A DNA stretch of 8,368 nt from Clostridia bacterium (GCA_017552165.1 JAFZCF010000040.1:1-8368), one strand, 5' to 3'. Shown: positions 1 through 6,851, counted from the stretch's first letter. Program-made: numbers and translations. The notes: generated by a model from the sequence alone, not told the origin.

Positions 1-1280
1 CCGTTCTGCTCAACCATCTGATCGGTCTTGACTTCCTGACCGAAATTCATGGCGAACCTGAACTCCGTGGAATCCCCTCGGTTGTTGAACGCTCCGCTCA
101 GCCCCGGCTTGACCGTACCTGTTTTCCAGGACGTGACGTTCACCGTGAAGCGGCCGATGAGCGTCCTTTTGAGGACGGTCGGCTTGTTGACCGTAAAAAT
201 GAACTTGTCGAGGTTGTCTTTTCTGGCGTTGGGCATCCCCTCGAACTTATACAGTATCTGGCACCAGTCGTTTATCCTCTGGCCGTACGTCCAGATGTCG
301 CTTTTATCAGCGAACACGGCGTCAAAATCAGTCGCAAGGTCGAGCCCCTCAACGGTCAGTGTGAGATCGCCCTCGTATTTTCCCGAATTGTCGTACGGAT
401 CGTAGTCCGCTTCGGACGAAACCTCTCTGACGAGCTCCCCATTCAGGGTGTATTTCAGCCTCACTCCGTCGACCCCGAGGAAAACGCATTTCGTTTCGGC
501 TACGGCGTTTTCAAACGTTATGCGGCAGCGGCCGGTGTTTTTAGCCGCCACCTTGTCGTTCATTTTCTGGCTGCATATCGCGTAGAACGCGCCGATCTTT
601 TCAAACTGTTTCTCCATCTTCCGGCAGAACTCGTCAAACTGAGTGGTGTCCGCGAGCTCGACGCCAGCCTCGACGGAGCTGAGAGCAAAGCCGACCATGC
701 CGAGCCGGACGGCGGCGTGCTTTGGCACCGTTCCCGCCTTAAGATGCGCGATGGCGATTTTCTTGCGGCTTTCCTTCGCCGCTTTTTCGAGACTGTCCTT
801 CGCTATCGAAACGGCGACGTCCTGCTGAGCGTCCTGCTCGGTCGCATTGCCGTACAAAAGCTGCTTTGCGACGGTCCCCGCGCCGGGGCCCGGAACGGGA
901 ACGTAGGCAGACAGGGCGAGGGCAAGCTTTTTGCCCATCTCGACGGTGACCTTTCCGTCGAGATCGGCTCCCAGGGTCGACAGGATCTCGACCTCGGCGA
1001 GCGTGAGATCCATCGCCTTGAGCTGCGCCAGTATGATCTCGTTCATCTCTTCGACGGTCAGGCCTTCGGTCCCCGAAAGCTTTCCCTTGAAATCCATGTC
1101 GTGGACCGTGAGAGTGACGTCGTAAGATCCCGTCTGCTCGGATATTTTCTGTGTGAATCTGTCGTAATCTATGCCTTTGAGCTTGCCGTCCGCGGCGACG
1201 CGGACAGCCGGCGGAAGCGCGGGAATTATGAGAACGAGAACTAGCAGAACGACAATGCTCTTCAACAATGATTTTTTCAT
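1..1280 (-). CDS. Secreted protein of unknown function, C-terminus beyond window
   Basis: The reading frame is open from the ATG at 1280 to the window edge: 426 full codons with no stop, so the protein is partial. Residues 1-30 form a signal peptide: MKK start, hydrophobic core at about 8-21, and a possible cleavage after A30 (VAA|DG). The mature part begins with a polar region (33-75), then a helical, acidic/lysine-rich stretch (76-245) containing a glycine/proline-rich patch (VPVPGPGAG, 127-135). From about 250 it looks like beta-rich extracellular domains. Cysteines are sparse. I do not recognise the family. The SD AGGGGG (1290-1295) lies 9 bases before the ATG, inside the last codons of the upstream lipoprotein gene, and the stop-to-start gap is 4 bases, so translation is probably coupled. 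The two are likely co-transcribed from the promoter at 2178-2206 and may act together at the cell surface (inference). The existence of the gene is well supported; its role is unknown. Confidence 0.85.
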   Translation of the reverse strand, partial: MKKSLLKSIVVLLVLVLIIPALPPAVRVAADGKLKGIDYDRFTQKISEQTGSYDVTLTVHDMDFKGKLSGTEGLTVEEMNEIILAQLKAMDLTLAEVEILSTLGADLDGKVTVEMGKKLALALSAYVPVPGPGAGTVAKQLLYGNATEQDAQQDVAVSIAKDSLEKAAKESRKKIAIAHLKAGTVPKHAAVRLGMVGFALSSVEAGVELADTTQFDEFCRKMEKQFEKIGAFYAICSQKMNDKVAAKNTGRCRITFENAVAETKCVFLGVDGVRLKYTLNGELVREVSSEADYDPYDNSGKYEGDLTLTVEGLDLATDFDAVFADKSDIWTYGQRINDWCQILYKFEGMPNARKDNLDKFIFTVNKPTVLKRTLIGRFTVNVTSWKTGTVKPGLSGAFNNRGDSTEFRFAMNFGQEVKTDQMVEQN

Positions 1281-1284
1281 ACCG

Positions 1285-2136
1285 TCATTCCCCCTCTCCG
1301 CTCAGCATGTCGGAAAACGACGACTGAAGATTCAGAAGCTCCTCGTTCTCCGGGAAATATTTGAGTCCCTCGTCGAGCCAGCGCCCCGCCTGAAGCCCGT
1401 CGTCGGCGTAGGCGGCGGCTGTTATCGCGACGAGCCAGTTTCCGGCGTCTGTCGGGTTCATCCTCACGGCGTACCTCGCCGCGATTACGGCCTCCGGATA
1501 CTTCTCGGCTTCAAGAAGTTCGAGGGCGTCGGCGCGGAGATATTCCGGCATATAGGTGTATTCGTTTCTCTCATAGCCGTACAGCACCGGCCTGTATTTG
1601 CAGTATATTGCGTTTTCCTTATCCCTCAGCTCGTCACGCAGGGAATAAAGTTCCGACACGGTCAAATCGCGCAGGTACATAAAGCTCATCCCGTCGTCCG
1701 GGAAATTCGGCATGACGGACGCGCTGATATAACACTCGGAGGCCTCGTCTCCCTCGCCCTGTATCTCGTGGATCAGCCCCTCGAAATAGTACGGATAAGG
1801 GGACGCGAGACAAAGCTCGGCGATCTCATCCCAGTCGGTGTAGGCGCTTCCCTCGGAAAGCGAAGCGAAATCGTCGCCCTCGCCCTTGAGCCACAGGATC
1901 CTCTCGACAGCAAGTCTGAGCGAACTCACGGCGGAGGCGGCAAGACCGTAAAAGTACGCCGATGTCTCGTCCATCAGCAGTTTTTCAAAACGTTCTCCGT
2001 TTTTTACCCCGAGATCGGCCAGCTTTATCAGGTCGTCCTTCGTCATATACCCGTCCTGTTTCTGCGTTCCGCATGAACAGCAAAAAGCAATCATCACGGC
2101 GCATACGAGCAAGGCGGCAACAACCGAACGTTTCAC
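1285..2136 (-). CDS. TPR-like lipoprotein
   Basis: A 283-residue protein with a GTG start at 2136. GTG is chosen because AAAGGGGG (2146-2153) sits 9 bases upstream and no better start precedes it. The N-terminus is a short lipoprotein-type signal (MKRS, hydrophobic 5-18), then Cys19, Cys20 and Cys22. Cys22 has the most acceptable -1 residue (Ser), but no position gives a textbook lipobox. The body is helical, with TPR-like units at about 114-147, 200-231 and 232-265. The last two carry the A/G-x-x-L...Y...A pattern ending in N-P-T-D and F-P-E-N turns typical of TPR boundaries. Such proteins usually scaffold protein-protein contacts at the outer face of the membrane. It is the first gene of a two-gene operon with the secreted protein at 1-1280, which could be its partner. 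No catalytic motif is seen, and the exact function is unknown. Confidence 0.85.
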   Translation of the reverse strand: MKRSVVAALLVCAVMIAFCCSCGTQKQDGYMTKDDLIKLADLGVKNGERFEKLLMDETSAYFYGLAASAVSSLRLAVERILWLKGEGDDFASLSEGSAYTDWDEIAELCLASPYPYYFEGLIHEIQGEGDEASECYISASVMPNFPDDGMSFMYLRDLTVSELYSLRDELRDKENAIYCKYRPVLYGYERNEYTYMPEYLRADALELLEAEKYPEAVIAARYAVRMNPTDAGNWLVAITAAAYADDGLQAGRWLDEGLKYFPENEELLNLQSSFSDMLSGEGE

Positions 2137-2177
2137 GGCGGCAATCCCCCTTTCATAATATACCTTTCCAAATTTAT

Positions 2178-2206
2178 ATTATAACCGCACTTCCGCGCCA
2201 TGTCAA
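2178..2206 (-). promoter_or_regulatory. Sigma-A promoter of the lipoprotein operon
   Basis: On the minus strand, TTGACA (2201-2206) is followed by a 17-base spacer and TATAAT (2178-2183), a perfect match to the housekeeping consensus. Transcription would start near 2171, giving a 5' leader of about 35 bases before the GTG at 2136 that holds the SD at 2146-2153. No operator repeat is obvious. Confidence 0.85.
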
Positions 2207-2275
2207 GTACAGGCGTGCGAAAACGGCGTCAGGACGCGCAAAATCGGCGAAACGGCCAAAAAAGAGCGCCCGTTG

Positions 2276-2304
2276 TTGACAAAAAGGCCGCCGGCGTATA
2301 TAAT
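2276..2304 (+). promoter_or_regulatory. Sigma-A promoter of the ECF/carboxypeptidase/MFS operon
   Basis: TTGACA (2276-2281), a 17-base spacer, and TATAAT (2299-2304) form a second perfect consensus promoter, divergent from the one at 2178-2206. The two -35 boxes are about 70 bases apart. Predicted start is near 2311, leaving a leader of about 100 bases before the ATG at 2414. Confidence 0.85.
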
Positions 2305-2310
2305 AGGATA

Positions 2311-2413
2311 GATAATTATGCAGACGCGGCTCAGATGTCGGAAAAAAGTTTACGGCTCGTGCCGTAATAAACGGCCGGCGCATCTTGTTTTTCAAGCGGC
2401 GATAAGGAGAATC
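2311..2413 (+). promoter_or_regulatory. Structured 5' leader, possible cis-regulatory RNA
   Basis: The leader of the S-component gene can fold into nested helices. An outer helix pairs AGATG (2333-2337) with CATCT (2381-2385). A second short pairing joins CGG (2339-2341) and CCG (2375-2377). An inner perfect 7-bp hairpin is TTACGGC (2350-2356), loop TCGT, GCCGTAA (2361-2367). A small CTTG/CAAG hairpin around T-rich bases follows, then the SD AAGGAGA at 2404-2410. ECF S-component genes in Clostridia are often controlled by vitamin or precursor riboswitches, which makes this plausible. I could not match the leader to the conserved cores of the THF, TPP, FMN or preQ1 classes from memory. The structure is seen; the riboswitch role is inference. 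Confidence 0.35.
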
Positions 2414-3016
2414 ATGGAAAAAGAAAAAAGAAAAAAACTGACGCTGCAAATAACCCTCGCGGCTATCTTTACGGCGATCGTATTTGTGCTCCAGTTCTTT
2501 GTGGGGAGCAATATCAGACTGTTCGGAATGTTCACGGTCTCGGCGACGCTCGTACCGATCGTCGTCGGGGCGGCGCTCTGCGGGGCTCCCGTCGGGGCGT
2601 GGCTCGGACTCGTTTTCGGGTTCGCCGTCCTGATATCCGGCGACGCGGCGGCGTTCCTCACGATAAACCCGGTCGCCACCATATTCACCGTGCTTATAAA
2701 GGGCGCCGCGGCGGGCCTCGCCGCCGGGCTCATCTTCCGGCTCATTGAGAAAAAGAACCGCACGCTCGCCGTCATCACCTCGGCCGTGGCGGCTCCGATC
2801 GTCAACACCGGATTATTCCTCATAGCCTGTTTCCTCTTCTTCATGGAACCGGTCAGCGCGTGGGCGACCGGAAGCGGTTATTCGAACGTCGTCGCGTACG
2901 CGTTCCTCGGGCTGGCCGGGATAAACTTCATCGCTGAGCTCGTGCTCAACGTAGTGCTCTGTCCCGTTATACTGCGCGTTATCGACGCGGCGCGGAAAAG
3001 CATATCGAAAGCATAA
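2414..3016 (+). CDS. ECF transporter S-component (substrate-binding membrane subunit)
   Basis: A 200-residue, very hydrophobic protein. The ATG at 2414 is chosen because AAGGAGA (2404-2410) lies just upstream; an in-frame extension back to 2318 would use no SD and translate the leader. After a basic N-terminus (MEKEKRKK), about six membrane segments follow (roughly 10-30, 38-56, 57-75, 84-110, 116-143, 160-190). The G-A-P-x-G-A-W-L-G-L-x-F-G stretch (57-69) and the alanine/glycine-rich helix near 97-107 resemble S-components of energy-coupling-factor importers (RibU/FolT/PanT-type fold), which bind a vitamin or precursor. No EcfA or EcfT genes are nearby, as expected for group II systems sharing a distant energizing module. 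The substrate cannot be assigned from the sequence. It is first in an operon with the genes at 3041 and 4112. Family call is good; specificity is open. Confidence 0.8.
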   Translation: MEKEKRKKLTLQITLAAIFTAIVFVLQFFVGSNIRLFGMFTVSATLVPIVVGAALCGAPVGAWLGLVFGFAVLISGDAAAFLTINPVATIFTVLIKGAAAGLAAGLIFRLIEKKNRTLAVITSAVAAPIVNTGLFLIACFLFFMEPVSAWATGSGYSNVVAYAFLGLAGINFIAELVLNVVLCPVILRVIDAARKSISKA

Positions 3017-3040
3017 CGAAACCGAAATACGGACAAAAGA

Positions 3041-4093
3041 ATGGCAACTGAAAACAGTAAAAAAAATAATAACTCCGCGCCCTCCGGCAGTATGCGCCTG
3101 AAGTACGTTGCGCTCGCGCTCAGCGTGCTTATACTCACGCTTCTTATAGCCAAATGCGCGGTCGTCGGGAACAACTCCAAAACGCCCGACAACACGGCGG
3201 ATTCCGGAACGGACTCGGCGACAGTCACGGCGGAACCCGTGTACGTGCCTCCGGACTACGCCAAGCTGTGCGAAGGCATATCCTCGCGTCTGACGAGCCC
3301 GACACTGTTCGTGTACGACCTTGAGACGGGTGAGTTCGTTTTCCGCAAAGGGACGGACAAAACGCTTCTTCCCGCGTCGATCACCTGCGTCTGGACGGCG
3401 CTTTACGCCCTCACGGTGATCGACCGTGACGAGGTGATAACCATAACGGAAGAGGCGCTTTCGGTCGTCCCGTCGGGGACCGTCAGGGCAAACATATACA
3501 AAGGCCAGAAACTTAAGATGTCTATGCTCGTCGAAGGGATGATCGTCGCTTCGGGATGCGACTGCGCCTACGTCGTCGCCGTCGAGGCGGGACGCAGGAT
3601 CTCGCTTGACAGCGGCTCGGAGCTCAGCCCCGACGAGGCGGTCAACCGGTTCATGATGGGACTCAACGAGTGGACGCGCAAAGCCGGCTGCCAGGGTACG
3701 GTCCTTTCGGAGCCATACGGAATATCGACAGAGGATCACTATACCACGGCGAACGACCTCGTTCTGATAGCGGATTACGCCCTCAAGAGCCCGGCGATCG
3801 CAGACTGCGTCGGAATATACTCCGAGCGGGTGCGCTATTACAGCGGACAGAGCACCACGTGGACAAACAAAAACCAGATCCTCAACGAATCCAGCGAATA
3901 TTATTCGCCGCTCGCCACCGGAATAAAGACCGGATCGATAAGCGGGCAGAACTCCCTCCTTGCGTCGTTTTCGCTCGGGGAAGGCGAAAGATCCCGCTTT
4001 GTAGTCGGCGCCTTCGGCGCGTCGGATTCATCTGCGAGATTCGCCGACACGAAGCTCATAATAGACACCTTCGCCTCGGCTCAGAAAAAATAA
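3041..4093 (+). CDS. D-alanyl-D-alanine carboxypeptidase-like protein (S11) with altered active site
   Basis: A 350-residue protein with cytoplasmic residues 1-19, a membrane anchor at 20-41, a Ser/Thr/Asp-rich linker (44-66) and an extracellular S11 (DacA/PBP5-like) domain at about 73-345. S11 enzymes trim the terminal D-Ala of peptidoglycan stem peptides with a Ser nucleophile (SxxK), an SxN motif and a KTG motif. Here the first motif is P-A-S-I-T-C (Ser113, Cys116 replacing Lys), the second is S-G-C-D-C (Ser171, Cys173 replacing Asn, plus Cys175), and KTG is intact (296-298). Flanking landmarks (LLPAS, MLVEGMIVASG, TTANDL, GIKTG) make the family call clear. The protein stops about 52 residues after KTG, so there is no room for the usual C-terminal PBP5 domain, and anchoring is N-terminal. 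Only a weak SD (GGA near 3031) precedes the ATG, 24 bases after the S-component stop. Loss of carboxypeptidase activity is likely but unproven. Confidence 0.85.
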   Translation: MATENSKKNNNSAPSGSMRLKYVALALSVLILTLLIAKCAVVGNNSKTPDNTADSGTDSATVTAEPVYVPPDYAKLCEGISSRLTSPTLFVYDLETGEFVFRKGTDKTLLPASITCVWTALYALTVIDRDEVITITEEALSVVPSGTVRANIYKGQKLKMSMLVEGMIVASGCDCAYVVAVEAGRRISLDSGSELSPDEAVNRFMMGLNEWTRKAGCQGTVLSEPYGISTEDHYTTANDLVLIADYALKSPAIADCVGIYSERVRYYSGQSTTWTNKNQILNESSEYYSPLATGIKTGSISGQNSLLASFSLGEGERSRFVVGAFGASDSSARFADTKLIIDTFASAQKK

Positions 4094-4111
4094 AACCGGC
4101 AGGAGACAGTC

Positions 4112-5707
4112 ATGAAGCTGAATTACAAACGCACGCTTTTCGTCGGATTCGCGTTTTTCCTCATCTGCCTTTTCTGGCAGGCGTATGACAATATCATACC
4201 GCTGATCCTCACAAACAAGTTCGGAATGTCGCAGATGTGGTCCGGCGTTATAATGGCGCTCGACAACGTGTTTGCGCTGTTCCTTCTGCCGTTCTTCGGC
4301 GCCCTCTCCGACAGAAGCGCGTCAAAACGCGGCAAGCGAACGCCGTTTATCGTAATCGGGACGCTCGTCGCCGCCGTGCTTTTCGTAGGCATCTCGGTCG
4401 TCGACGGGATGCAGAGAACGAAGCTCGCCGACGTCACGCCGGACAAATACGAATCGTCCCTTGCCCTGATATACGACTCCGACCCCGTGATCTCCGATCC
4501 GGGGGTTGAAAAAACCGACGGCATGTCCTTCGGCGAGGCGCTGAAAGACGTCTTTTCGAGCGGGACCAGGAAAAACCTCTCCGAACTGATCTCGCGCGAG
4601 GAATTTCTCGCCATCGAAATGTACGGCGAGGACGGGAAGACCGCCTCCGCCGGCTACACCGACTACGTGGTGCCTGCCCGCAACGCCTACGCGTGGCAGC
4701 AGACCTCCGAATCGCCGGCCACGCTGATATTCTTCATCGTCCTGCTGCTCTGTCTGCTCGTCGCAATGGGCGTGTTCCGCTCGCCGGCCGTCGCCCTCAT
4801 GCCCGACGTCACTCCTAAGCCGCTGCGCTCTAAAGCCAACGCGATCATCAATCTGATGGGAGCCGTAGGCGGGATCATCGTGCTCCTGCTCGGTCTCGTC
4901 TTCAAGACCGGCTCCACGATGAACGCCCTCATGGACTACAAGGTCTTCTTCGGTATCTGCGCCGGGATAATGCTCGCCGCGCTCGCCGTGTTCGTCATCA
5001 CGGTAAAAGAGCCGAAATGGGCCGCCGAGGCGGACGAGATCAACTCAAAACTCGATCCGGAGCCGGAGAACCCCGGAGAGGGCGCGCGTAAGCTCACGCC
5101 CGCCGAAAAGCGCTCGCTCATATTCATCCTCCTGTCGGTCGCTCTGTGGTTCATGGGGTATAACGCGATAACGAGCAAGTACTCGGTTTACGCCGGGGCG
5201 GTGCTCGACAAGGACTATAACCTCACACTCATGATCGCCCAGGCGGCGGCGATAGTCAGCTATGTCCCGATTGGCATCATCTCGTCGAAGCTCGGGCGCA
5301 AAAAGGTCATTCTCGGCGGCATCGTGATGCTGACGACCGCCTTCTTCGTGAGCTGCTTTATAAGGTCAACAACGCCGATGCTGCTCATCAACGCGATGTT
5401 CATCCTCGCCGGATTCGGCTGGGCTTCAATAAACGTGAACTCATACCCGATGGTCGTTGAGCTCGCCAAGGGCAGCAACGTCGGGCGCTATACCGGGTAT
5501 TATTACACGGCGAGCATGGCGGCTCAGGTCGTCACTCCCGTGCTCTCGGGAATACTCCTCGACGTCCGTCTGACCTTCCTCTTCCCTTACGGGACGGTGT
5601 TCGTAGCGCTCGCCTTCATCACCATGCTGTTCGTCAAGCACGGCGACTCCAAGCCGCCGAAAAAGACCGGCAGCGACATTCTCGAACACATCGACGCGGG
5701 GGACTGA
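4112..5707 (+). CDS. MFS transporter, GPH/SLC45-like
   Basis: A 531-residue inner-membrane transporter starting 18 bases after the preceding stop, with SD AGGAGA (4101-4106) before its ATG. About twelve membrane segments are visible in two halves (about 9-30, 43-63, 77-97, 203-222, 244-264, 276-298 | 334-353, 370-391, 398-417, 422-445, 460-482, 490-508). Between TM2 and TM3 lies the MFS signature A-like loop G-A-L-S-D-R (63-68) with K-R-G-K-R-T-P-F-I (72-80). The second-half equivalent is S-K-L-G-R-K-K (392-398). PDVTPKPLRSKAN (231-243) between TM4 and TM5 resembles the GPH cation symporter and SLC45 sugar carrier families. The long central loop (299-333) is cytoplasmic. Unusually, TM3 and TM4 are separated by about 100 polar residues (99-201), predicted outside the cell. 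The substrate may be a sugar or glycoside by family analogy, but nothing in the window fixes it. Operon position suggests co-expression with the S-component and the carboxypeptidase-like protein. Confidence 0.85.
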   Translation: MKLNYKRTLFVGFAFFLICLFWQAYDNIIPLILTNKFGMSQMWSGVIMALDNVFALFLLPFFGALSDRSASKRGKRTPFIVIGTLVAAVLFVGISVVDGMQRTKLADVTPDKYESSLALIYDSDPVISDPGVEKTDGMSFGEALKDVFSSGTRKNLSELISREEFLAIEMYGEDGKTASAGYTDYVVPARNAYAWQQTSESPATLIFFIVLLLCLLVAMGVFRSPAVALMPDVTPKPLRSKANAIINLMGAVGGIIVLLLGLVFKTGSTMNALMDYKVFFGICAGIMLAALAVFVITVKEPKWAAEADEINSKLDPEPENPGEGARKLTPAEKRSLIFILLSVALWFMGYNAITSKYSVYAGAVLDKDYNLTLMIAQAAAIVSYVPIGIISSKLGRKKVILGGIVMLTTAFFVSCFIRSTTPMLLINAMFILAGFGWASINVNSYPMVVELAKGSNVGRYTGYYYTASMAAQVVTPVLSGILLDVRLTFLFPYGTVFVALAFITMLFVKHGDSKPPKKTGSDILEHIDAGD

Positions 5708-5716
5708 ATAAGATAT

Positions 5717-5748
5717 AAACGGCAAACGGCGCGCGCCGTTTGCCGTTT
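5717..5748. terminator. Perfect 14-bp inverted repeat between MFS gene and mnmA
   Basis: AAACGGCAAACGGC (5717-5730), loop GCGC, then the exact reverse complement at 5735-5748. Each arm itself contains a tandem of AAACGGC. The position 9 bases after the MFS stop suggests an intrinsic terminator or mRNA 3'-end stabiliser. However, no U-run follows on either strand beyond the TTT inside the arm, and the mnmA SD (AAGGA, 5753-5757) begins only 5 bases later, so read-through or a regulatory hairpin is equally possible. Confidence 0.55.
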
Positions 5749-5764
5749 GAATAAGGAAACAACG

Positions 5765-6841
5765 ATGGACACACGAAAAATCGCCCTCATTGCGAGGAGC
5801 GGCGGGGTCGACAGCACCACGGCGGCCTGGCTTATGAAAGAAGCGGGATACAACTGCGAGGGCGTGACGATGCTCCTCTTCCGCAACGCGGACATCGGCA
5901 GGCAGGACCTCCGCACCTGCTGCTCGCAGAAAGACGTGGACGACGCGGCCACTGTCGCTTTCTCGATGGATATCCCCTACCGTGTGCTCGACGTTACGGA
6001 AGAATTCAAAAAGTTCGTCATTGACGATTTTGTCCGCGCCTACGAATCCGGCCTGACGCCCAACCCCTGCATCGAGTGCAACAGACACATGAAGTTCGAT
6101 CTGCTGCTCGAGTACGCGCTCGAAAACGGCTTCGACTGCCTCGTCACAGGGCACTACGCGAGGGTCGGGCGCGGGGCGGACGGGCGTTATCTGCTGAAAA
6201 AAGCGCTCGATCCGTCAAAAGACCAAAGCTACGTCCTCTACGGGCTGACGCAGGAACAGCTCGCTCACCTGGCGTTCCCGCTCGGGTCGCTGACAAAAGA
6301 AAACGTGCGCCGTCTTGCCGCGGAACGCGGATTCGTAAACTCCCGCAAGCCGGACAGCCAGGATATCTGTTTCATTCCCGGAGGCGATTACGGTGAATTT
6401 CTCGAGTCCTACACCGGGAAAGAGTATCCCCCGGGCGACTATATCGACTCAGGCGGGAACAGGGTCGGCACCCACCGCGGGGCCGTCAGATACACGATAG
6501 GCCAGCGCAAGGGCCTCCGGCTCGCTATGGGACGTCCCGTTTACGTCTGCGCCAAGAACATGAAAGAAAACACCGTCACGGTCGGCGACGAGGAACTGCT
6601 CTTCTCCGACGTCCTGACCGCCCGGGACGTGAACTGGGTGTCCGTCCCACGGCAGACCGAACCGTTTACCTGCACCGCGAGGACGAGATACCGCCAGAAA
6701 GAAAAGCGCGCGACGGCATATCCCCTTGAGGACGGCCGTATCCGCGTCGTTTTCGACGAGCCGCAGAGGGCGGTAACGCCCGGGCAGTCGGCGGTCCTCT
6801 ACGACGGCGACACGGTCCTCGCCGGCGGGATAATCGAATAA
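5765..6841 (+). CDS. mnmA: tRNA-specific 2-thiouridylase MnmA
   Basis: A 358-residue cytoplasmic enzyme that activates U34 of tRNA-Lys, -Glu and -Gln with ATP and inserts sulfur relayed from a cysteine desulfurase, making 2-thiouridine. The PP-loop S-G-G-V-D-S is at 12-17. R-T-C-C-S-Q-K-D-V (50-58) is the Firmicute-type segment. N-P-C-I-E-C-N (100-106) supplies catalytic Cys102, and S-Q-D-I-C-F (198-203) supplies the partner Cys202. TGHYARV (128-134), KDQSYVLYGL (152-161) and TIGQRKGL (244-251) are further family landmarks, and length is normal. The ATG at 5765 is preferred over an in-frame TTG at 5747 because AAGGA (5753-5757) lies upstream of it and the TTG falls inside the hairpin arm. One oddity is Arg11 where the family normally has Met before SGGVDS (AGG codon at 5795-5797, one base from ATG). 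No own promoter is evident, so it probably depends on read-through past the hairpin or a weak promoter I cannot see. Confidence 0.95.
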   Translation: MDTRKIALIARSGGVDSTTAAWLMKEAGYNCEGVTMLLFRNADIGRQDLRTCCSQKDVDDAATVAFSMDIPYRVLDVTEEFKKFVIDDFVRAYESGLTPNPCIECNRHMKFDLLLEYALENGFDCLVTGHYARVGRGADGRYLLKKALDPSKDQSYVLYGLTQEQLAHLAFPLGSLTKENVRRLAAERGFVNSRKPDSQDICFIPGGDYGEFLESYTGKEYPPGDYIDSGGNRVGTHRGAVRYTIGQRKGLRLAMGRPVYVCAKNMKENTVTVGDEELLFSDVLTARDVNWVSVPRQTEPFTCTARTRYRQKEKRATAYPLEDGRIRVVFDEPQRAVTPGQSAVLYDGDTVLAGGIIE

Positions 6842-6851
6842 CGGGAAAATC

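Noticed and set aside
717..1244. Plus-strand ORF (175 aa) and its overlapping relatives at 49-405, 643-828 and 931-1125
   Set aside because: All lie opposite the continuous minus-strand secreted-protein frame, which has a signal peptide and a good SD; the plus ORFs lack start signals and sensible composition.
1171..2076. Plus-strand ORF (301 aa) opposite the lipoprotein gene
   Set aside because: Mirrors the lipoprotein gene, has no SD, signal or motif, while the minus-strand frame has promoter, SD, signal peptide and TPR-like repeats.
2318..2413. Extended N-terminus for the S-component starting at 2318
   Set aside because: It has no SD, encodes an atypical basic segment and lies in the structured leader; the ATG at 2414 has AAGGAGA just upstream.
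2311..2413. THF (folT-type) or preQ1 riboswitch
   Set aside because: I looked for the conserved cores I remember from these classes and could not line them up, so only an unassigned structured leader is claimed.
2813..3739. Long minus-strand ORF (308 aa) opposite the S-component and S11-like genes
   Set aside because: Arg/His/Asp-rich composition typical of a GC-rich antisense shadow, no SD or domain, and it overlaps two well-supported plus-strand genes.
5441..6154. Minus-strand ORF (237 aa) across the MFS/mnmA junction
   Set aside because: Spans the end of one confident gene, a hairpin and the start of another; composition is shadow-like.
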